Shown here in pieces: positions 1 to 8,165 of a stretch of 47,152 nucleotides of DNA (the first letter of the stretch is position 1; each line of letters starts with the position of its first letter). Origin of the DNA: Candidatus Fimenecus excrementigallinarum (GTDB taxonomy: Bacteria; Bacillota; Clostridia; Oscillospirales; Acutalibacteraceae). A program made the position numbers and the translations under genes. The notes beneath the pieces are model-generated. The model made no database searches. It was not told where the DNA came from and saw only the letters and a list, made by a program, of their open reading frames with translations. The stretch is from NCBI GenBank assembly GCA_018714805.1, contig DVMW01000008.1:1-47152 (forward strand), written 5' to 3'.

Positions 1-3000
1 AGTCCAAAAATGCGCTTTCTTCGATATACATAACACTTTCCGGGATGAATACGCTCGTAAGCGAAGTGCAGCCCTCAAACACCTGATGCGGGATTTGTGT
101 TACGCCATTGGGAATTTTGACTTGCGTCAGCAAAGTGCAGTGGTAAAACGCCCAAGTCCCGATGCTCGTTACGTTGTCCGGAATATCAATGCTTGCAAGC
201 GAAGTACAGCCCCAAAACGCACAGCGCTCGATGCTCGTTACGCTGTCCGGGATTTCGATGCTCGTCAGCGAAGTGCAATCCTCAAACGCAGAGTCCCCGA
301 TGCTTGTTACCGTATCCGGAATGCTGTAGGCCGTATTAGGCTTTGCCGCCGGATATTTCACCAGCACCGTTTTATCCTTGTTAAACAGCACGCCGTCCAG
401 ACTGCTATAGCTCGGATTCTCTGCCGCCACATCTATATGCGTCAGTGCATTGCAGTCCTCAAACGCGACTCGGTTTATAGTGGTTACACCTTTACCAATC
501 GTAACACTTGCAAGCGAAGAACAGCCGTTAAACGCACACCATTCGATGCTCGTTATGCCATCCGGGATGTCCATGCTCGTTAATGAAGTGCAACCTGAAA
601 ATACTTCCTCCCCGATACTCGTTACGCTGTCTGGGATGTCCATGCTTGTCAGCGAAGTGCAGCTCTTAAACGCAGAATCCCCGATGCTCGTTACGCTGTT
701 CGGAATATCGATGCTTGTAAGCGAAGAACAGCTGTAAAACGCATAATCCCCGATGGTTGTGACACTGTTCGGGATATTGATGCTTGCAAGCGAAGTGCAA
801 ACCCCAAACGCATAATCCCCGATGCTTGTGACGCCGTCCGGGATATCCATGCTTGTCAGCGAAGAACAATAACTAAACGCATAATCCCCAATACTTGTTA
901 CGCCGTCCGGGATATGGATACTGGTCAGCGAATCGCAGCTCTCAAACGCAGAATCCCCGATGCACGTTACGCTGTCCGGGATGTCCATGCTTGTCAGCGA
1001 AGTGCAACCCTCAAACGCAGAATCCCCGATGCTCGTTACGCCGTTCGGGACGTCAATATTTGTGAGCGAAGAACAGTAGGCAAACGCAGAGTCCCCGATG
1101 CTTGTCACCGTATATCCGTCAATCTCCGCCGGAATTTGGAGGCTTAGCACTGTAGAATCAACCGCGACGTCCGTAATTGCGCAGGTTTTATCCGTTTCGG
1201 AAAGTACGCTGTAGCTAAAGCCGATGTACGGAATATCATTGTTTCGAGCGTAGGTATATGCATAGCTGCCCGGGACAACCCCAAGGATAAGACTGCCGCA
1301 GTTGTAAAACGCACTAGACCCGATGCTTGTTACGCTTTCCGGAATGTCCATGCTGGTCAGCGAAGTGCAACCGTTAAACGCATCATCTCCGATGCTCGTT
1401 ACGCCGTCCGGGATATCGATGCTTGTCAGCGAAGAACAGCCGTAAAACGCATATTCCCCGATGCTTGTTACACCGTTGCCAATCGTCACGCTTGTCAGCG
1501 AAGTGCAGTCGCGAAATGCTGAATTCCCAATGCTCGTCACGCTGTCTGGGATGTCAATGTTTGTAAGCGAAGGAGAATAGGCAAATGCATAATCCCCGAT
1601 ACGCGTTACCGTACCCGGAATGTTGTAGGCCGTATCTGTTTTTCCGGCCGGGTATGCAAGCAATTCTGTTTTGTCCTTATTAAACAGAACGCCGCCCTGA
1701 CCGGAATAGTTCGGATTATCCGCCGCTACGTTAATGCTCATAAGCGAAGGACAGTCCGCAAACGCACCCGCCCCGATGCTCGTTACACTGTCTGGAATGT
1801 CCATGCTTGTGAGCGAAGAACATTCCCCAAACGCACCCGCCCCGATGCTCGTTACACTGTTCGGGATATCGATGCTTGCAAGCGAAGTGCAACCCCCAAA
1901 CGCATAATCCCCGATACTTGTTACGCTGTCTGGGATATTGATGCTGGCCAGCGAAGTGCAGCCCACAAACGCATACTCCCCGATGCTCGTTACGCCGTCC
2001 GGGATATCGATGCTTGTAAGCGAAGTGCAACCCCCAAACGCATACTCCCCGATGCTTGTGACACTGTCCGGGATATGGATGCTTGTAAGTGCGTCGCAAT
2101 AGAAAAACGCATACGCCCCGATGCTTGTGACACCATTCGGAATATCAATGCTTGTCAGCGAAGAACAGCCATAAAACGCAAATTCCCCAATGCTCGTTAC
2201 ACTGTTCGGAATATTGATGCTTGTAAGCAAAGAACAATAGGCAAAAGCATACTCTCCGATACTTGTGACACCGTCTGGGATATGGATGCTTGTAAGTGCG
2301 TCGCAATGGAAAAACGCATACTTTCCGATGCTCGTTACACTGTTCGGAATATTGATGATTGTGAGCAAAGTGCAATAAGCAAACGCATAATCCCCGATAC
2401 TTGTTACGCTGTCCGGGATATCAATGCTTGTAAGCAAAGAACAATAGGCAAAAGCATACTCCCCGATACGCGTCACCGTGCCCGGAATGTTGTAGGTCGT
2501 ATCTGTTTTTCCGGCAGGATACGTGAGCAATTCGGTTTTGTCTTTGTTAAACAGAACGCCGTCCTGACCGGAATAGTTCGGATTTTCCGCTGCTACATCG
2601 ATGCTTGTGAGCGAAGAACATTCCCCAAACGCACCCGCCCCGATGCTTGTTACGCTGTCCGGGATAGCGATGCTTGCAAGTGAAGAACAATAGCCAAACG
2701 CAGAATCCCCGATGCTTGTTACGCCATCCGGGATATTGATGCTGGTCAGCGAAGTACATAAACCAAACGCACCCGCCCCAATGCTCGTTACGCTGTCCGG
2801 GATGGTGATGCTTGTAAGAGAAGTACAGAAAACAAACGCCCTATCCCCGATGCGCGTCACGGTATATCCATCCAGCGTCGAAGGAATTTCGAGCTCGGTC
2901 GCCGTGCCCGTGTAACCCGTAATCTCGCAGGTCTTATCCGCTTCGGACAGGACTTCGTATTGAAAGTCCCCGCCGGCCGCCGCAAGCGCCAGCACGCCGG

Positions 3001-3067
3001 ACAGCGGCAGCGCCGTCAGTACAAGACACAGCGCCAGGGCAATGGATAGTATCCGTTTTTTCACCAT
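1..3067 (-). CDS. Secreted BspA-type leucine-rich repeat protein, 3' end cut by the window edge
   Basis: An uninterrupted minus-strand frame starts at ATG 3067 and stays open to base 2, giving at least 1022 residues. Residues 1 to about 30 are a Sec signal peptide (MVKKR, hydrophobic core, then ALAAA). The rest is about 35 tandem 23-residue LRR_5/BspA repeats of the form IPDSVTSIGxxAFxxCTSLTS. They are interrupted three times (about residues 160-185, 450-475, 885-910) by the module NPxYSGQxGVLFNKDKTxL. Around residues 590-640 the first repeat block closes with a GSYAYTYARNNDIPY cap, and a copy of the N-terminal entry segment (SVLSExDKTCxIT) opens a second block. An extended -10 (TGC TATAGT, minus strand, 3102-3107) and RBS AAAGGGG precede the start. 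BspA-type proteins are usually adhesins or surface binders; no ligand is evident. No anchor is visible because the C-terminus is outside the window. Confidence 0.93.
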   Translation of the reverse strand, partial: MVKKRILSIALALCLVLTALPLSGVLALAAAGGDFQYEVLSEADKTCEITGYTGTATELEIPSTLDGYTVTRIGDRAFVFCTSLTSITIPDSVTSIGAGAFGLCTSLTSINIPDGVTSIGDSAFGYCSSLASIAIPDSVTSIGAGAFGECSSLTSIDVAAENPNYSGQDGVLFNKDKTELLTYPAGKTDTTYNIPGTVTRIGEYAFAYCSLLTSIDIPDSVTSIGDYAFAYCTLLTIINIPNSVTSIGKYAFFHCDALTSIHIPDGVTSIGEYAFAYCSLLTSINIPNSVTSIGEFAFYGCSSLTSIDIPNGVTSIGAYAFFYCDALTSIHIPDSVTSIGEYAFGGCTSLTSIDIPDGVTSIGEYAFVGCTSLASINIPDSVTSIGDYAFGGCTSLASIDIPNSVTSIGAGAFGECSSLTSMDIPDSVTSIGAGAFADCPSLMSINVAADNPNYSGQGGVLFNKDKTELLAYPAGKTDTAYNIPGTVTRIGDYAFAYSPSLTNIDIPDSVTSIGNSAFRDCTSLTSVTIGNGVTSIGEYAFYGCSSLTSIDIPDGVTSIGDDAFNGCTSLTSMDIPESVTSIGSSAFYNCGSLILGVVPGSYAYTYARNNDIPYIGFSYSVLSETDKTCAITDVAVDSTVLSLQIPAEIDGYTVTSIGDSAFAYCSSLTNIDVPNGVTSIGDSAFEGCTSLTSMDIPDSVTCIGDSAFESCDSLTSIHIPDGVTSIGDYAFSYCSSLTSMDIPDGVTSIGDYAFGVCTSLASINIPNSVTTIGDYAFYSCSSLTSIDIPNSVTSIGDSAFKSCTSLTSMDIPDSVTSIGEEVFSGCTSLTSMDIPDGITSIEWCAFNGCSSLASVTIGKGVTTINRVAFEDCNALTHIDVAAENPSYSSLDGVLFNKDKTVLVKYPAAKPNTAYSIPDTVTSIGDSAFEDCTSLTSIEIPDSVTSIERCAFWGCTSLASIDIPDNVTSIGTWAFYHCTLLTQVKIPNGVTQIPHQVFEGCTSLTSVFIPESVMYIEESAFLD

Positions 3068-3193
3068 GTCGATTCCCCTTTTCGTATAAGTATACAGCAG
3101 TACTATAGCAGGAAATTTACCCAAAATCTATATGCTGGCAGAGTACACCTTGCGTTTTTTTACACATCCCGCCGCGTTGCGGCGTTTCCTGCG

Positions 3194-3222
3194 TTGCAGG
3201 GGGCAAAAAATTGTGCTACAAT
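3194..3222 (+). promoter_or_regulatory. Sigma-A promoter for the HAD phosphatase gene
   Basis: TTGCAG at 3194-3199, a 17-bp spacer and TACAAT at 3217-3222, with an extended -10 TG at 3214-3215. The gene starts 25 bases downstream. Confidence 0.75.
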
Positions 3223-3247
3223 AGACGCACACAAGGAAGGAGCCGGT

Positions 3248-4072
3248 ATGAAGACCTTATATTTAACGGATTTGGACGGCACGCTGCTGACGAGCGCCGG
3301 GGCCGTTTCCGAAACTACCGCACGCACCGTCAACGCGCTCGCAAACCGCGGGCTGCTGCTTTCCGTCTCTACGGCGCGGACGTTCCTGTCCGCTTCCAAG
3401 CTCGTTGAGACGCTCGATTTGCGCGCCCCGGCCGTCCTCAACAACGGCGTGTTCCTGTATGATTTGCAAAAGAAGCGGGTGCTTTCCTACCACGCCATCG
3501 CGCACGGCGCGCTGCAGGCGGCCATCCGCATTTTTACGGCGCACGACAAGGCCCCGCAGCTGTTTTTGTACGGCGACGATGGGCTTTTGTCCATCCATTT
3601 TACCGAGCACCGCCTGCAGGTGCAAAAGGATTTTTACGAGGCGCGCAAGGCGAGCTTGCAGGGGCGTTTCCGCCGCGTGGAAAAGCTCCAGGTCCCGCCC
3701 GGGCAGCACCCGACCTATTTGAGCACGGTGGATACCTACGAATCGCTTCTGCCGATAACGAAGGCGCTGGAGAAGATACCCGAGCTGCGGTTCTCCTTTT
3801 GTGCGGACAGCTACTCCCCCTACTGGTTTTTGGAGGTTTATTCCGGGAAGGCCGGAAAAGGGACCGGCGCGCTGGAGGCGAAGCGGCTTTGCGGTGCGGA
3901 CCGGCTCGTCGTATTCGGCGACAACCTAAACGACCTGCCGATGTTCGCCGTCGCGGATGCGAAGTACGCGGTGGCAAACGCGGTGGACGCCGTCAGGGAA
4001 GCGGCGGACGACGTGATTGGCAGCTGCAACGACGACGGCGTAGCGAATTTTTTGGAAAAGCGGTTTTCGTAA
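3248..4072 (+). CDS. Cof-type HAD-IIB family hydrolase
   Basis: A 274-residue cytoplasmic HAD-superfamily phosphatase of the Cof/YidA type (C2B cap), which usually hydrolyses sugar phosphates or other small phosphorylated metabolites with Mg2+. Motif I is D8-L-D10-G-T at the N-terminus (nucleophile D8), and motif IV is G224-D225-N-L-N-D229 near the C-terminus. The length fits the family (about 260-290). The frame is open further upstream, but ATG 3248 follows AAGGAAGG at good spacing and sits just downstream of a strong promoter. It appears to be monocistronic. The substrate cannot be told from sequence. Confidence 0.9.
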   Translation: MKTLYLTDLDGTLLTSAGAVSETTARTVNALANRGLLLSVSTARTFLSASKLVETLDLRAPAVLNNGVFLYDLQKKRVLSYHAIAHGALQAAIRIFTAHDKAPQLFLYGDDGLLSIHFTEHRLQVQKDFYEARKASLQGRFRRVEKLQVPPGQHPTYLSTVDTYESLLPITKALEKIPELRFSFCADSYSPYWFLEVYSGKAGKGTGALEAKRLCGADRLVVFGDNLNDLPMFAVADAKYAVANAVDAVREAADDVIGSCNDDGVANFLEKRFS

Positions 4073-4125
4073 GACGACTTGGAAAACGGATTTTCGGGTT
4101 TTCGCAAAAAAACGAAAAAACGGGA

Positions 4126-4154
4126 TTGACAAACCGCGATTTCAATGCTATTAT
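4126..4154 (+). promoter_or_regulatory. Strong promoter for tRNA-Leu
   Basis: TTGACA at 4126-4131, a 17-bp spacer and TATTAT at 4149-4154 with an extended TGC, 33 bases before the tRNA. Confidence 0.85.
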
Positions 4155-4186
4155 ATTCGAGCACGCAAACAAGACGCGTGCGATAT

Positions 4187-4273
4187 GCGGATATGGCGGA
4201 ATTGGCAGACGCGCTAGATTCAGGTTCTAGTCGGGGCAACTCGGTGGAGGTTCAAGTCCTCTTATCCGCACCA
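4187..4273 (+). tRNA. tRNA-Leu (anticodon CAG)
   Basis: An 87-nt class II tRNA with a long variable arm. The acceptor stem GCGGATA pairs with TATCCGC, the anticodon stem CTAGA/TCTAG encloses loop TTCAGGT (anticodon CAG, reading CUG), and the T-arm contains GTTCAAGTC. The 3' CCA is encoded. Confidence 0.97.
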
Positions 4274-4278
4274 AAAAA

Positions 4279-4304
4279 CCGAAAGCCGAGGCTTTCGGTT
4301 TTTT
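4279..4304 (+). terminator. Rho-independent terminator of tRNA-Leu
   Basis: The stem CCGAAAGC/GCTTTCGG is followed by a run of six T, directly after the tRNA CCA end. Confidence 0.85.
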
Positions 4305-4353
4305 CATTTTGATTTGCAGCGGTTTCTTCCTATGCGGAAAGTGCGGGTGTACC

Positions 4354-4947
4354 ATGCGAAAAAGCAAACTGAAAATTTTAGCGGGCGTGTTCGGCGCGCT
4401 GCTCGCGTTAAGCGTCGTTTTTATCGTCCTCGACCTTTTCGGCCTTTCGGTCTGCCTGTTCGGCCGGCCGCTGCACGCTTTTCTTGCGCTGCCGTTTTTT
4501 GCGGGCGCAATCGGGCTTACGGTCTGCCTTGTGCTCTGGCTTAAGCGCCGCAAGAAAACCGGCGACCGACTCCTGCAAACCGCGCTGCAAATTGTCCTGT
4601 GCGCGCTTTGCGCGCTCGCAGTCCTTGCCGCCGTGTTCGGCGCGCTGCTGACGCACACGCCCTACGCCGCGGGCGACGTCGCAGACGACGGGGCGCACAA
4701 GGCGTTTTTGGAAACGCAGGCCGACGCCGGCGAGCCGGTCGTGCACGTATACAAGCGGTACAGCCCCTTTTTCCTCTCCTACCGCAACGCCGGGACGCTG
4801 TACGGGTTTTACGGTGAGGAAAGTGAAATCGAATACGTGTGGTACCCGACGTACTGCGAGGTGCAGTACCCGGGCTTCGCGGACGACGCGCAGAGCGACA
4901 GCGACCGCACGACGCTGACGCGGAAAATCTATTTTTACGTTTCCTGA
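4354..4947 (+). CDS. Hypothetical membrane protein with three N-terminal helices
   Basis: About 197 residues with no family recognised. Three hydrophobic segments lie in the first half (LKILAGVFGALLALSVVFIV; a second around FLALPFFAGAIGLTVCLVL; a third around LCALCALAVLAAVFGALL), separated by basic loops such as LKRRKK. They are followed by a soluble tail of about 80 residues rich in Tyr and acidic residues (YRNAGTLYGFYGEESEIEYVWYPTYCEVQYPGF), probably outside the membrane. The frame is open upstream to 4309, but MRKSKLK at 4354 gives a normal basic N-terminus. The RBS is weak and no promoter of its own is clear; read-through from the tRNA-Leu unit is possible. Confidence 0.65.
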   Translation: MRKSKLKILAGVFGALLALSVVFIVLDLFGLSVCLFGRPLHAFLALPFFAGAIGLTVCLVLWLKRRKKTGDRLLQTALQIVLCALCALAVLAAVFGALLTHTPYAAGDVADDGAHKAFLETQADAGEPVVHVYKRYSPFFLSYRNAGTLYGFYGEESEIEYVWYPTYCEVQYPGFADDAQSDSDRTTLTRKIYFYVS

Positions 4948-4963
4948 ACCGGGAAACGGAATC

Positions 4964-5005
4964 GCCCGCCGCGGGTCTTACCGACCTGCGGCGGGCATTT
5001 TGTTT
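4964..5005. terminator. Terminator between convergent genes
   Basis: The stem GCCCGCCGC (4964-4972)/GCGGCGGGC (4988-4996) with an inner GGTC/GACC extension is followed on the plus strand by ATTTTGTTTTG. It serves the membrane-protein gene and may also stop the thioredoxin operon arriving on the minus strand. Confidence 0.75.
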
Positions 5006-5017
5006 TGACGCTTCGAA

Positions 5018-5335
5018 TTACAGGTTCGCCGCGACAAAGCTTTCAATATCGGCGACTTCGCCGCCGCCCACGCGCCGGGCAACCTCTTGCCCGTCCCGCA
5101 CGAGCACGAGCGTGGGAATGGACATCACCCCGTAGGTCATGGCAAGGTCGCCGGATTCATCGACGTTGATTTTCCCGACCTTGACGCGGTCGGTTTTGGC
5201 GGCAAATGCCGCAATCTCCCCGGCGAACGCCCGGCAGGGCGCGCACCAGTCGGCGTAAAAGTCCAAAAGGACGGGGTGGTCGCTTTTGGCAACCTCCTCT
5301 TGATAGTTGGCGAACGAAATGTGCTGAATTTCCAT
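5018..5335 (-). CDS. trxA: Thioredoxin
   Basis: A 105-residue single-domain thioredoxin, the usual length. The active site is W30-C31-A-P-C34; Ala replaces the common Gly of WCGPC. The cis-proline loop is SIPT (about residues 73-76), and the FYADWCAPCR context is classical. It should act as a cytoplasmic dithiol reductant. ATG 5335 follows GGCAGG; the frame is open further upstream but that would run into the neighbouring gene. It lies 20 bp downstream of the flavoprotein gene and is the last gene of the pyrB operon, which suggests it may reduce or partner the flavoprotein (inference). Confidence 0.93.
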   Translation of the reverse strand: MEIQHISFANYQEEVAKSDHPVLLDFYADWCAPCRAFAGEIAAFAAKTDRVKVGKINVDESGDLAMTYGVMSIPTLVLVRDGQEVARRVGGGEVADIESFVAANL

Positions 5336-5355
5336 GTGGATACCTGCCTTTTTTC

Positions 5356-5904
5356 TTATTGTACACGTTCGGCGAGCTGATATGCGCGCCGAAGCGTTGT
5401 TTCCGAAAGGGGCGCTGTGTCCAGCTTTTCCGCGGTGACATCGCCGCAAATGCGGGTGTTCATAACGGAAAACGCGCGCTTTGCCTGGTTTAGGATGACG
5501 GTCCGCCCCGGCTCGGCTTCGCCGCCGGCCGTCAAAAGCAGCACCGCCTGCTTCGGCTTTTGGACGTACCCTTCTATCCCGCGGCAGAACCGCGCGCAAT
5601 AAAAGCGCTGGAAGCGGTCGAACAGCGCCTTAAGCGGCGCGGGGAACGACATCAGGTAGACGGGCGACGCAACCACGACAAGGTCGGCGGCAAAAAAGCG
5701 CTGCATAAATTCGTCCAAATCCTTTTTGGAGCAGCCGTCGGCGGCTTTACAGTAGCCGCAGTCGTTGCAGGGCGTGGGCTTGAGCTGGAACAAGCGGACC
5801 ATATCCACCTGCGCGTTTTTAGGCAGCCCCGACAAAAACGCGTCGCAAAGCTTTGCGGTGCTGCCGACCGCGTGCGGCGAGCCGAACAGGACCAGTACGT
5901 TCAT
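5356..5904 (-). CDS. Iron-sulfur flavoprotein / NADPH-dependent FMN reductase family
   Basis: A 182-residue flavodoxin-fold protein. The FMN phosphate loop is GSPHAVGST (residues 8-16). A compact cysteine motif C46-x2-C49-x2-C52-x5-C58 follows, which is the [4Fe-4S] signature of Isf-type flavoproteins. SPVYLMSFPAPLKALFDR is the usual FMN-contact and dimer helix. Such proteins pass electrons between ferredoxin or thiols and small acceptors, but the physiological acceptor is unknown. The start ATG overlaps the stop of pyrB (ATGA, 5901-5904), so the two are translationally coupled. Confidence 0.87.
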   Translation of the reverse strand: MNVLVLFGSPHAVGSTAKLCDAFLSGLPKNAQVDMVRLFQLKPTPCNDCGYCKAADGCSKKDLDEFMQRFFAADLVVVASPVYLMSFPAPLKALFDRFQRFYCARFCRGIEGYVQKPKQAVLLLTAGGEAEPGRTVILNQAKRAFSVMNTRICGDVTAEKLDTAPLSETTLRRAYQLAERVQ

Positions 5905-6971
5905 GCGTCGAGCGGGCTGTCGCAGTACCGACAGACCGCCTTACCCCCCTTTTCATAAAAACGGTGCGGGACGTAGGGCTCGGTATTCGTTACGCAGCGC
6001 GGGTTTTGGCAGCAGCGCGCGTCGTCCCAGCGCGGCGTTTCGGGCACGGCGTCCCGGCGGGACTGCAGCATGGTGATGATAAGCGCCATGCGCGCGTACA
6101 TCCCGTATTCCGCCTGCTCAAAATATTTGGCGCGCGGGTCTTCGTCCACGCCGACGGTAATCTCATCCACGCGCGGCAGCGGGTGCAGCACCACAAGGTC
6201 GGATTTTGCAAGGCGCATTTTCGCTTCGTCGAGCACGAACACACCCTTTTGCGCTTCGTATTCCTCGGCCGAGGCAAAGCGCTCCTGCTGGATACGCGTC
6301 ATATAAAGCACGTCGAGGTCGGCAATGGCGCTCTCAAGGCTGTCCGCGAAGCTGTACGCGCAGCCGTTCTCCTGTAAAATCTCCAGAATATACGGCGGCA
6401 TTTGCAGCTGCGGCGTTGAAATCATGACAAAGCGGTTGCCCTTATATTTCGACAGGGTCTTGACAAGCGAGTGGACGGTGCGGCCGTTTTTCATATCGCC
6501 GCAAAGGCCAATCGTCAGCCCCTCGAGCGTCCCCTTCTCATACCAGAGCGTCACAAGGTCCGTGAGCGTCTGCGTCGGGTGCAGATGGCCGCCGTCGCCC
6601 GCGTTGACAATGGGGCTTTTCGAATACAGCGACGCGGCAAGCGCCGACCCTTCCACGGGGTTGCGCATAACGATAAGGTCCGCATAGCCGCTGACAACGC
6701 GGATGGTATCTTTTAAGCTCTCGCCTTTTGCGACGGACGCGTTGGAGGGGTCGTCAAAGCCGATAACCTTGCCGCCCAGGCGCAGCATGGCGGTCTGGAA
6801 GGACATCTGCGTGCGCGTAGAGGGCTCGTAAAACAGCGTCGCCATAATCTTGCCGTGGCAGGCGTCGGTAAAAATCGCGGGATTCTGCCGAATCATGCCC
6901 GCCAAGCGGATAATCTCTTCCAGGTCGCCGCGGGACATATCCGCAAGGTCGATGAGGTTGCGTGCCTGCAT
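5901..6971 (-). CDS. pyrB: Aspartate carbamoyltransferase with C-terminal PyrI-like zinc domain
   Basis: This enzyme carbamoylates aspartate in the first committed step of UMP synthesis. Residues 1 to about 305 are a full catalytic chain: carbamoyl-phosphate loop S51-T-R-T54, the swapped loop with SVAKGESLKDT, and HPLPRVDEI near residue 270. The protein is 356 residues, about 50 longer than a normal PyrB. The extra tail carries C321-x4-C326-x20-C347-x2-C350 in the context CQNPRCVTNTEP and CRYCD. That closely resembles the zinc domain of the separate regulatory chain PyrI (CxNxxCI..HAEP...CKYC). The nucleotide-binding allosteric domain of PyrI is absent. ATG 6971 follows CGGAGG. It is the first gene of the operon pyrB-flavoprotein-trxA. 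Confidence 0.95.
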   Translation of the reverse strand: MQARNLIDLADMSRGDLEEIIRLAGMIRQNPAIFTDACHGKIMATLFYEPSTRTQMSFQTAMLRLGGKVIGFDDPSNASVAKGESLKDTIRVVSGYADLIVMRNPVEGSALAASLYSKSPIVNAGDGGHLHPTQTLTDLVTLWYEKGTLEGLTIGLCGDMKNGRTVHSLVKTLSKYKGNRFVMISTPQLQMPPYILEILQENGCAYSFADSLESAIADLDVLYMTRIQQERFASAEEYEAQKGVFVLDEAKMRLAKSDLVVLHPLPRVDEITVGVDEDPRAKYFEQAEYGMYARMALIITMLQSRRDAVPETPRWDDARCCQNPRCVTNTEPYVPHRFYEKGGKAVCRYCDSPLDA

Positions 6972-7009
6972 AAAGGTTCCTCCGATAAGAACAAAACTGA
7001 AGCGCTATT

Positions 7010-7038
7010 ATTTTACCAAGAAATCCCGGAAATTGCAA
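7010..7038 (-). promoter_or_regulatory. Promoter of the pyrB operon
   Basis: Minus strand: TTGCAA at 7033-7038, a 17-bp spacer and TAAAAT at 7010-7015. The leader is only about 30 nt, so there is no room for a PyrR attenuator. Confidence 0.7.
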
Positions 7039-7053
7039 GGCTTCCGGCGGCGC

Positions 7054-7087
7054 AAAAAAAGCCCGCGGCGCACTTGGCGCCGCGGGC
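7054..7087 (-). terminator. Terminator of the DUF2804 gene
   Basis: Perfect 11-bp stem GCCCGCGGCGC/GCGCCGCGGGC with a 5-nt loop, followed on the minus strand by seven T (plus-strand A run 7054-7060). Confidence 0.9.
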
Positions 7088-7098
7088 AAAACGCAAAA

Positions 7099-8121
7099 TT
7101 ACCAATGGTTGTCGGAAAACTCGCAGAAGGCGGTCATGTCGCGGATGTCGAGCTTCGTCCCGTCGTCGAGAACAACCGAGCCGTTCCATTTGCCGAACAC
7201 CTGGTGGCAGCGGTTGCCGACGCCGAAAAAGCGCAGGTTCGTGTAATTGTCAAACTCGGGCGTCATGGTCATTTCAAAGCGCCCGTCGTTGGACGAAAAC
7301 ACCCAGGGACGCATATAGTCCTTCGGGTCCTTTTGCAGGTAGACCTGGTCGATTTTGTGCGCGACGCCGTCCAAAAACAGTGTGTTTTCACTGGCCGCGT
7401 CCATGCTGCCGAAGCCCCAGCCAATCTCAAAGCCGAAAATGCGCCCGTCGGGCAGATAGCTGCTGCCGTTGCCCCAGTACCAGCTCTGCGCAAACGGCCA
7501 GACCCCCCTGCCCCAGTCCAGAAGGCCGAAGGAGGTTTCCGGGTCGAACGTGATAACGCGCTTGCCGAGGCGCACCTGCACGTGGGCGGGCATACAGTTG
7601 ATTTTCTGGTTTAAGTAAAAATGGCCCTTCTGCCGAAACGGCACCGCCATGACAAGCGACTGCAGCCCCGGCATGACGTCGTAGACGACGTCCACCTTAA
7701 AATCGCCGCCTTTGCGGTTGCGCCCGCGCAGCTTTAAAATGCGGTGCCGCTCGGTCACGTCAAACGACATGTGGAAATGCGGCCGTTCCACGACAATCTT
7801 ATGCGGGACCTCGGTATTCGAAGGCAGATGGTACTTGTCAAAGGTCAAAAGAGACAGCGCGGTGCACTCGTGGCGCTCGCCGGTCTGCCGGTCAAACAGC
7901 GTCACGCCCGCCATGCCGCCGTAGGAAATCGACGCGATGGTCATCTGGATTGTATAGCGCTTGTCGGAGATTTGATAAAAATCCCACTCCTTAATGCGCA
8001 GCGGGTTCGCACGAACGGCGCGGCGGTCGTAGTCGTAGAGGTTGTGAACGCAGTAGCCGGGCTCTGAAAGATTGCCGTTTTCGTCCAGCAGCGGCGTGCG
8101 TTTTGTAATTTCGTGCTGCAA
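7099..8121 (-). CDS. DUF2804 family protein
   Basis: A 340-residue protein that matches the general appearance of DUF2804: an all-beta soluble protein rich in aromatic residues, with motifs such as RIKEWDFYQI, LLDWGRGVWPF, SWYWGNGSS and GFEIGWGFG. Function is unknown. There is no signal peptide and no membrane segment. The start is TTG 8121, because AAGGAGG lies seven bases upstream and no better codon exists. It follows the lipoprotein gene by 44 bp. That gap holds an inverted repeat (GCCGCCG/CGGCGGC, 8138-8163) without a T-run, so the two are probably co-transcribed, perhaps with attenuation. Confidence 0.8.
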   Translation of the reverse strand: MQHEITKRTPLLDENGNLSEPGYCVHNLYDYDRRAVRANPLRIKEWDFYQISDKRYTIQMTIASISYGGMAGVTLFDRQTGERHECTALSLLTFDKYHLPSNTEVPHKIVVERPHFHMSFDVTERHRILKLRGRNRKGGDFKVDVVYDVMPGLQSLVMAVPFRQKGHFYLNQKINCMPAHVQVRLGKRVITFDPETSFGLLDWGRGVWPFAQSWYWGNGSSYLPDGRIFGFEIGWGFGSMDAASENTLFLDGVAHKIDQVYLQKDPKDYMRPWVFSSNDGRFEMTMTPEFDNYTNLRFFGVGNRCHQVFGKWNGSVVLDDGTKLDIRDMTAFCEFSDNHW

Positions 8122-8165
8122 AGGTAAGCCTCCTTATGCCGCCGGGCTTTGCTTTTCGGCGGCGT

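Noticed and set aside
1-3067. Regular 69-bp repeats that could suggest a CRISPR or satellite array
   Set aside because: The repeats are in frame throughout and translate as leucine-rich repeats; there are no unique spacers of CRISPR size.
6972-7053. Possible PyrR-type attenuator before pyrB
   Set aside because: The leader after the promoter is about 30 nt and contains no anti-terminator, terminator pair or PyrR loop.
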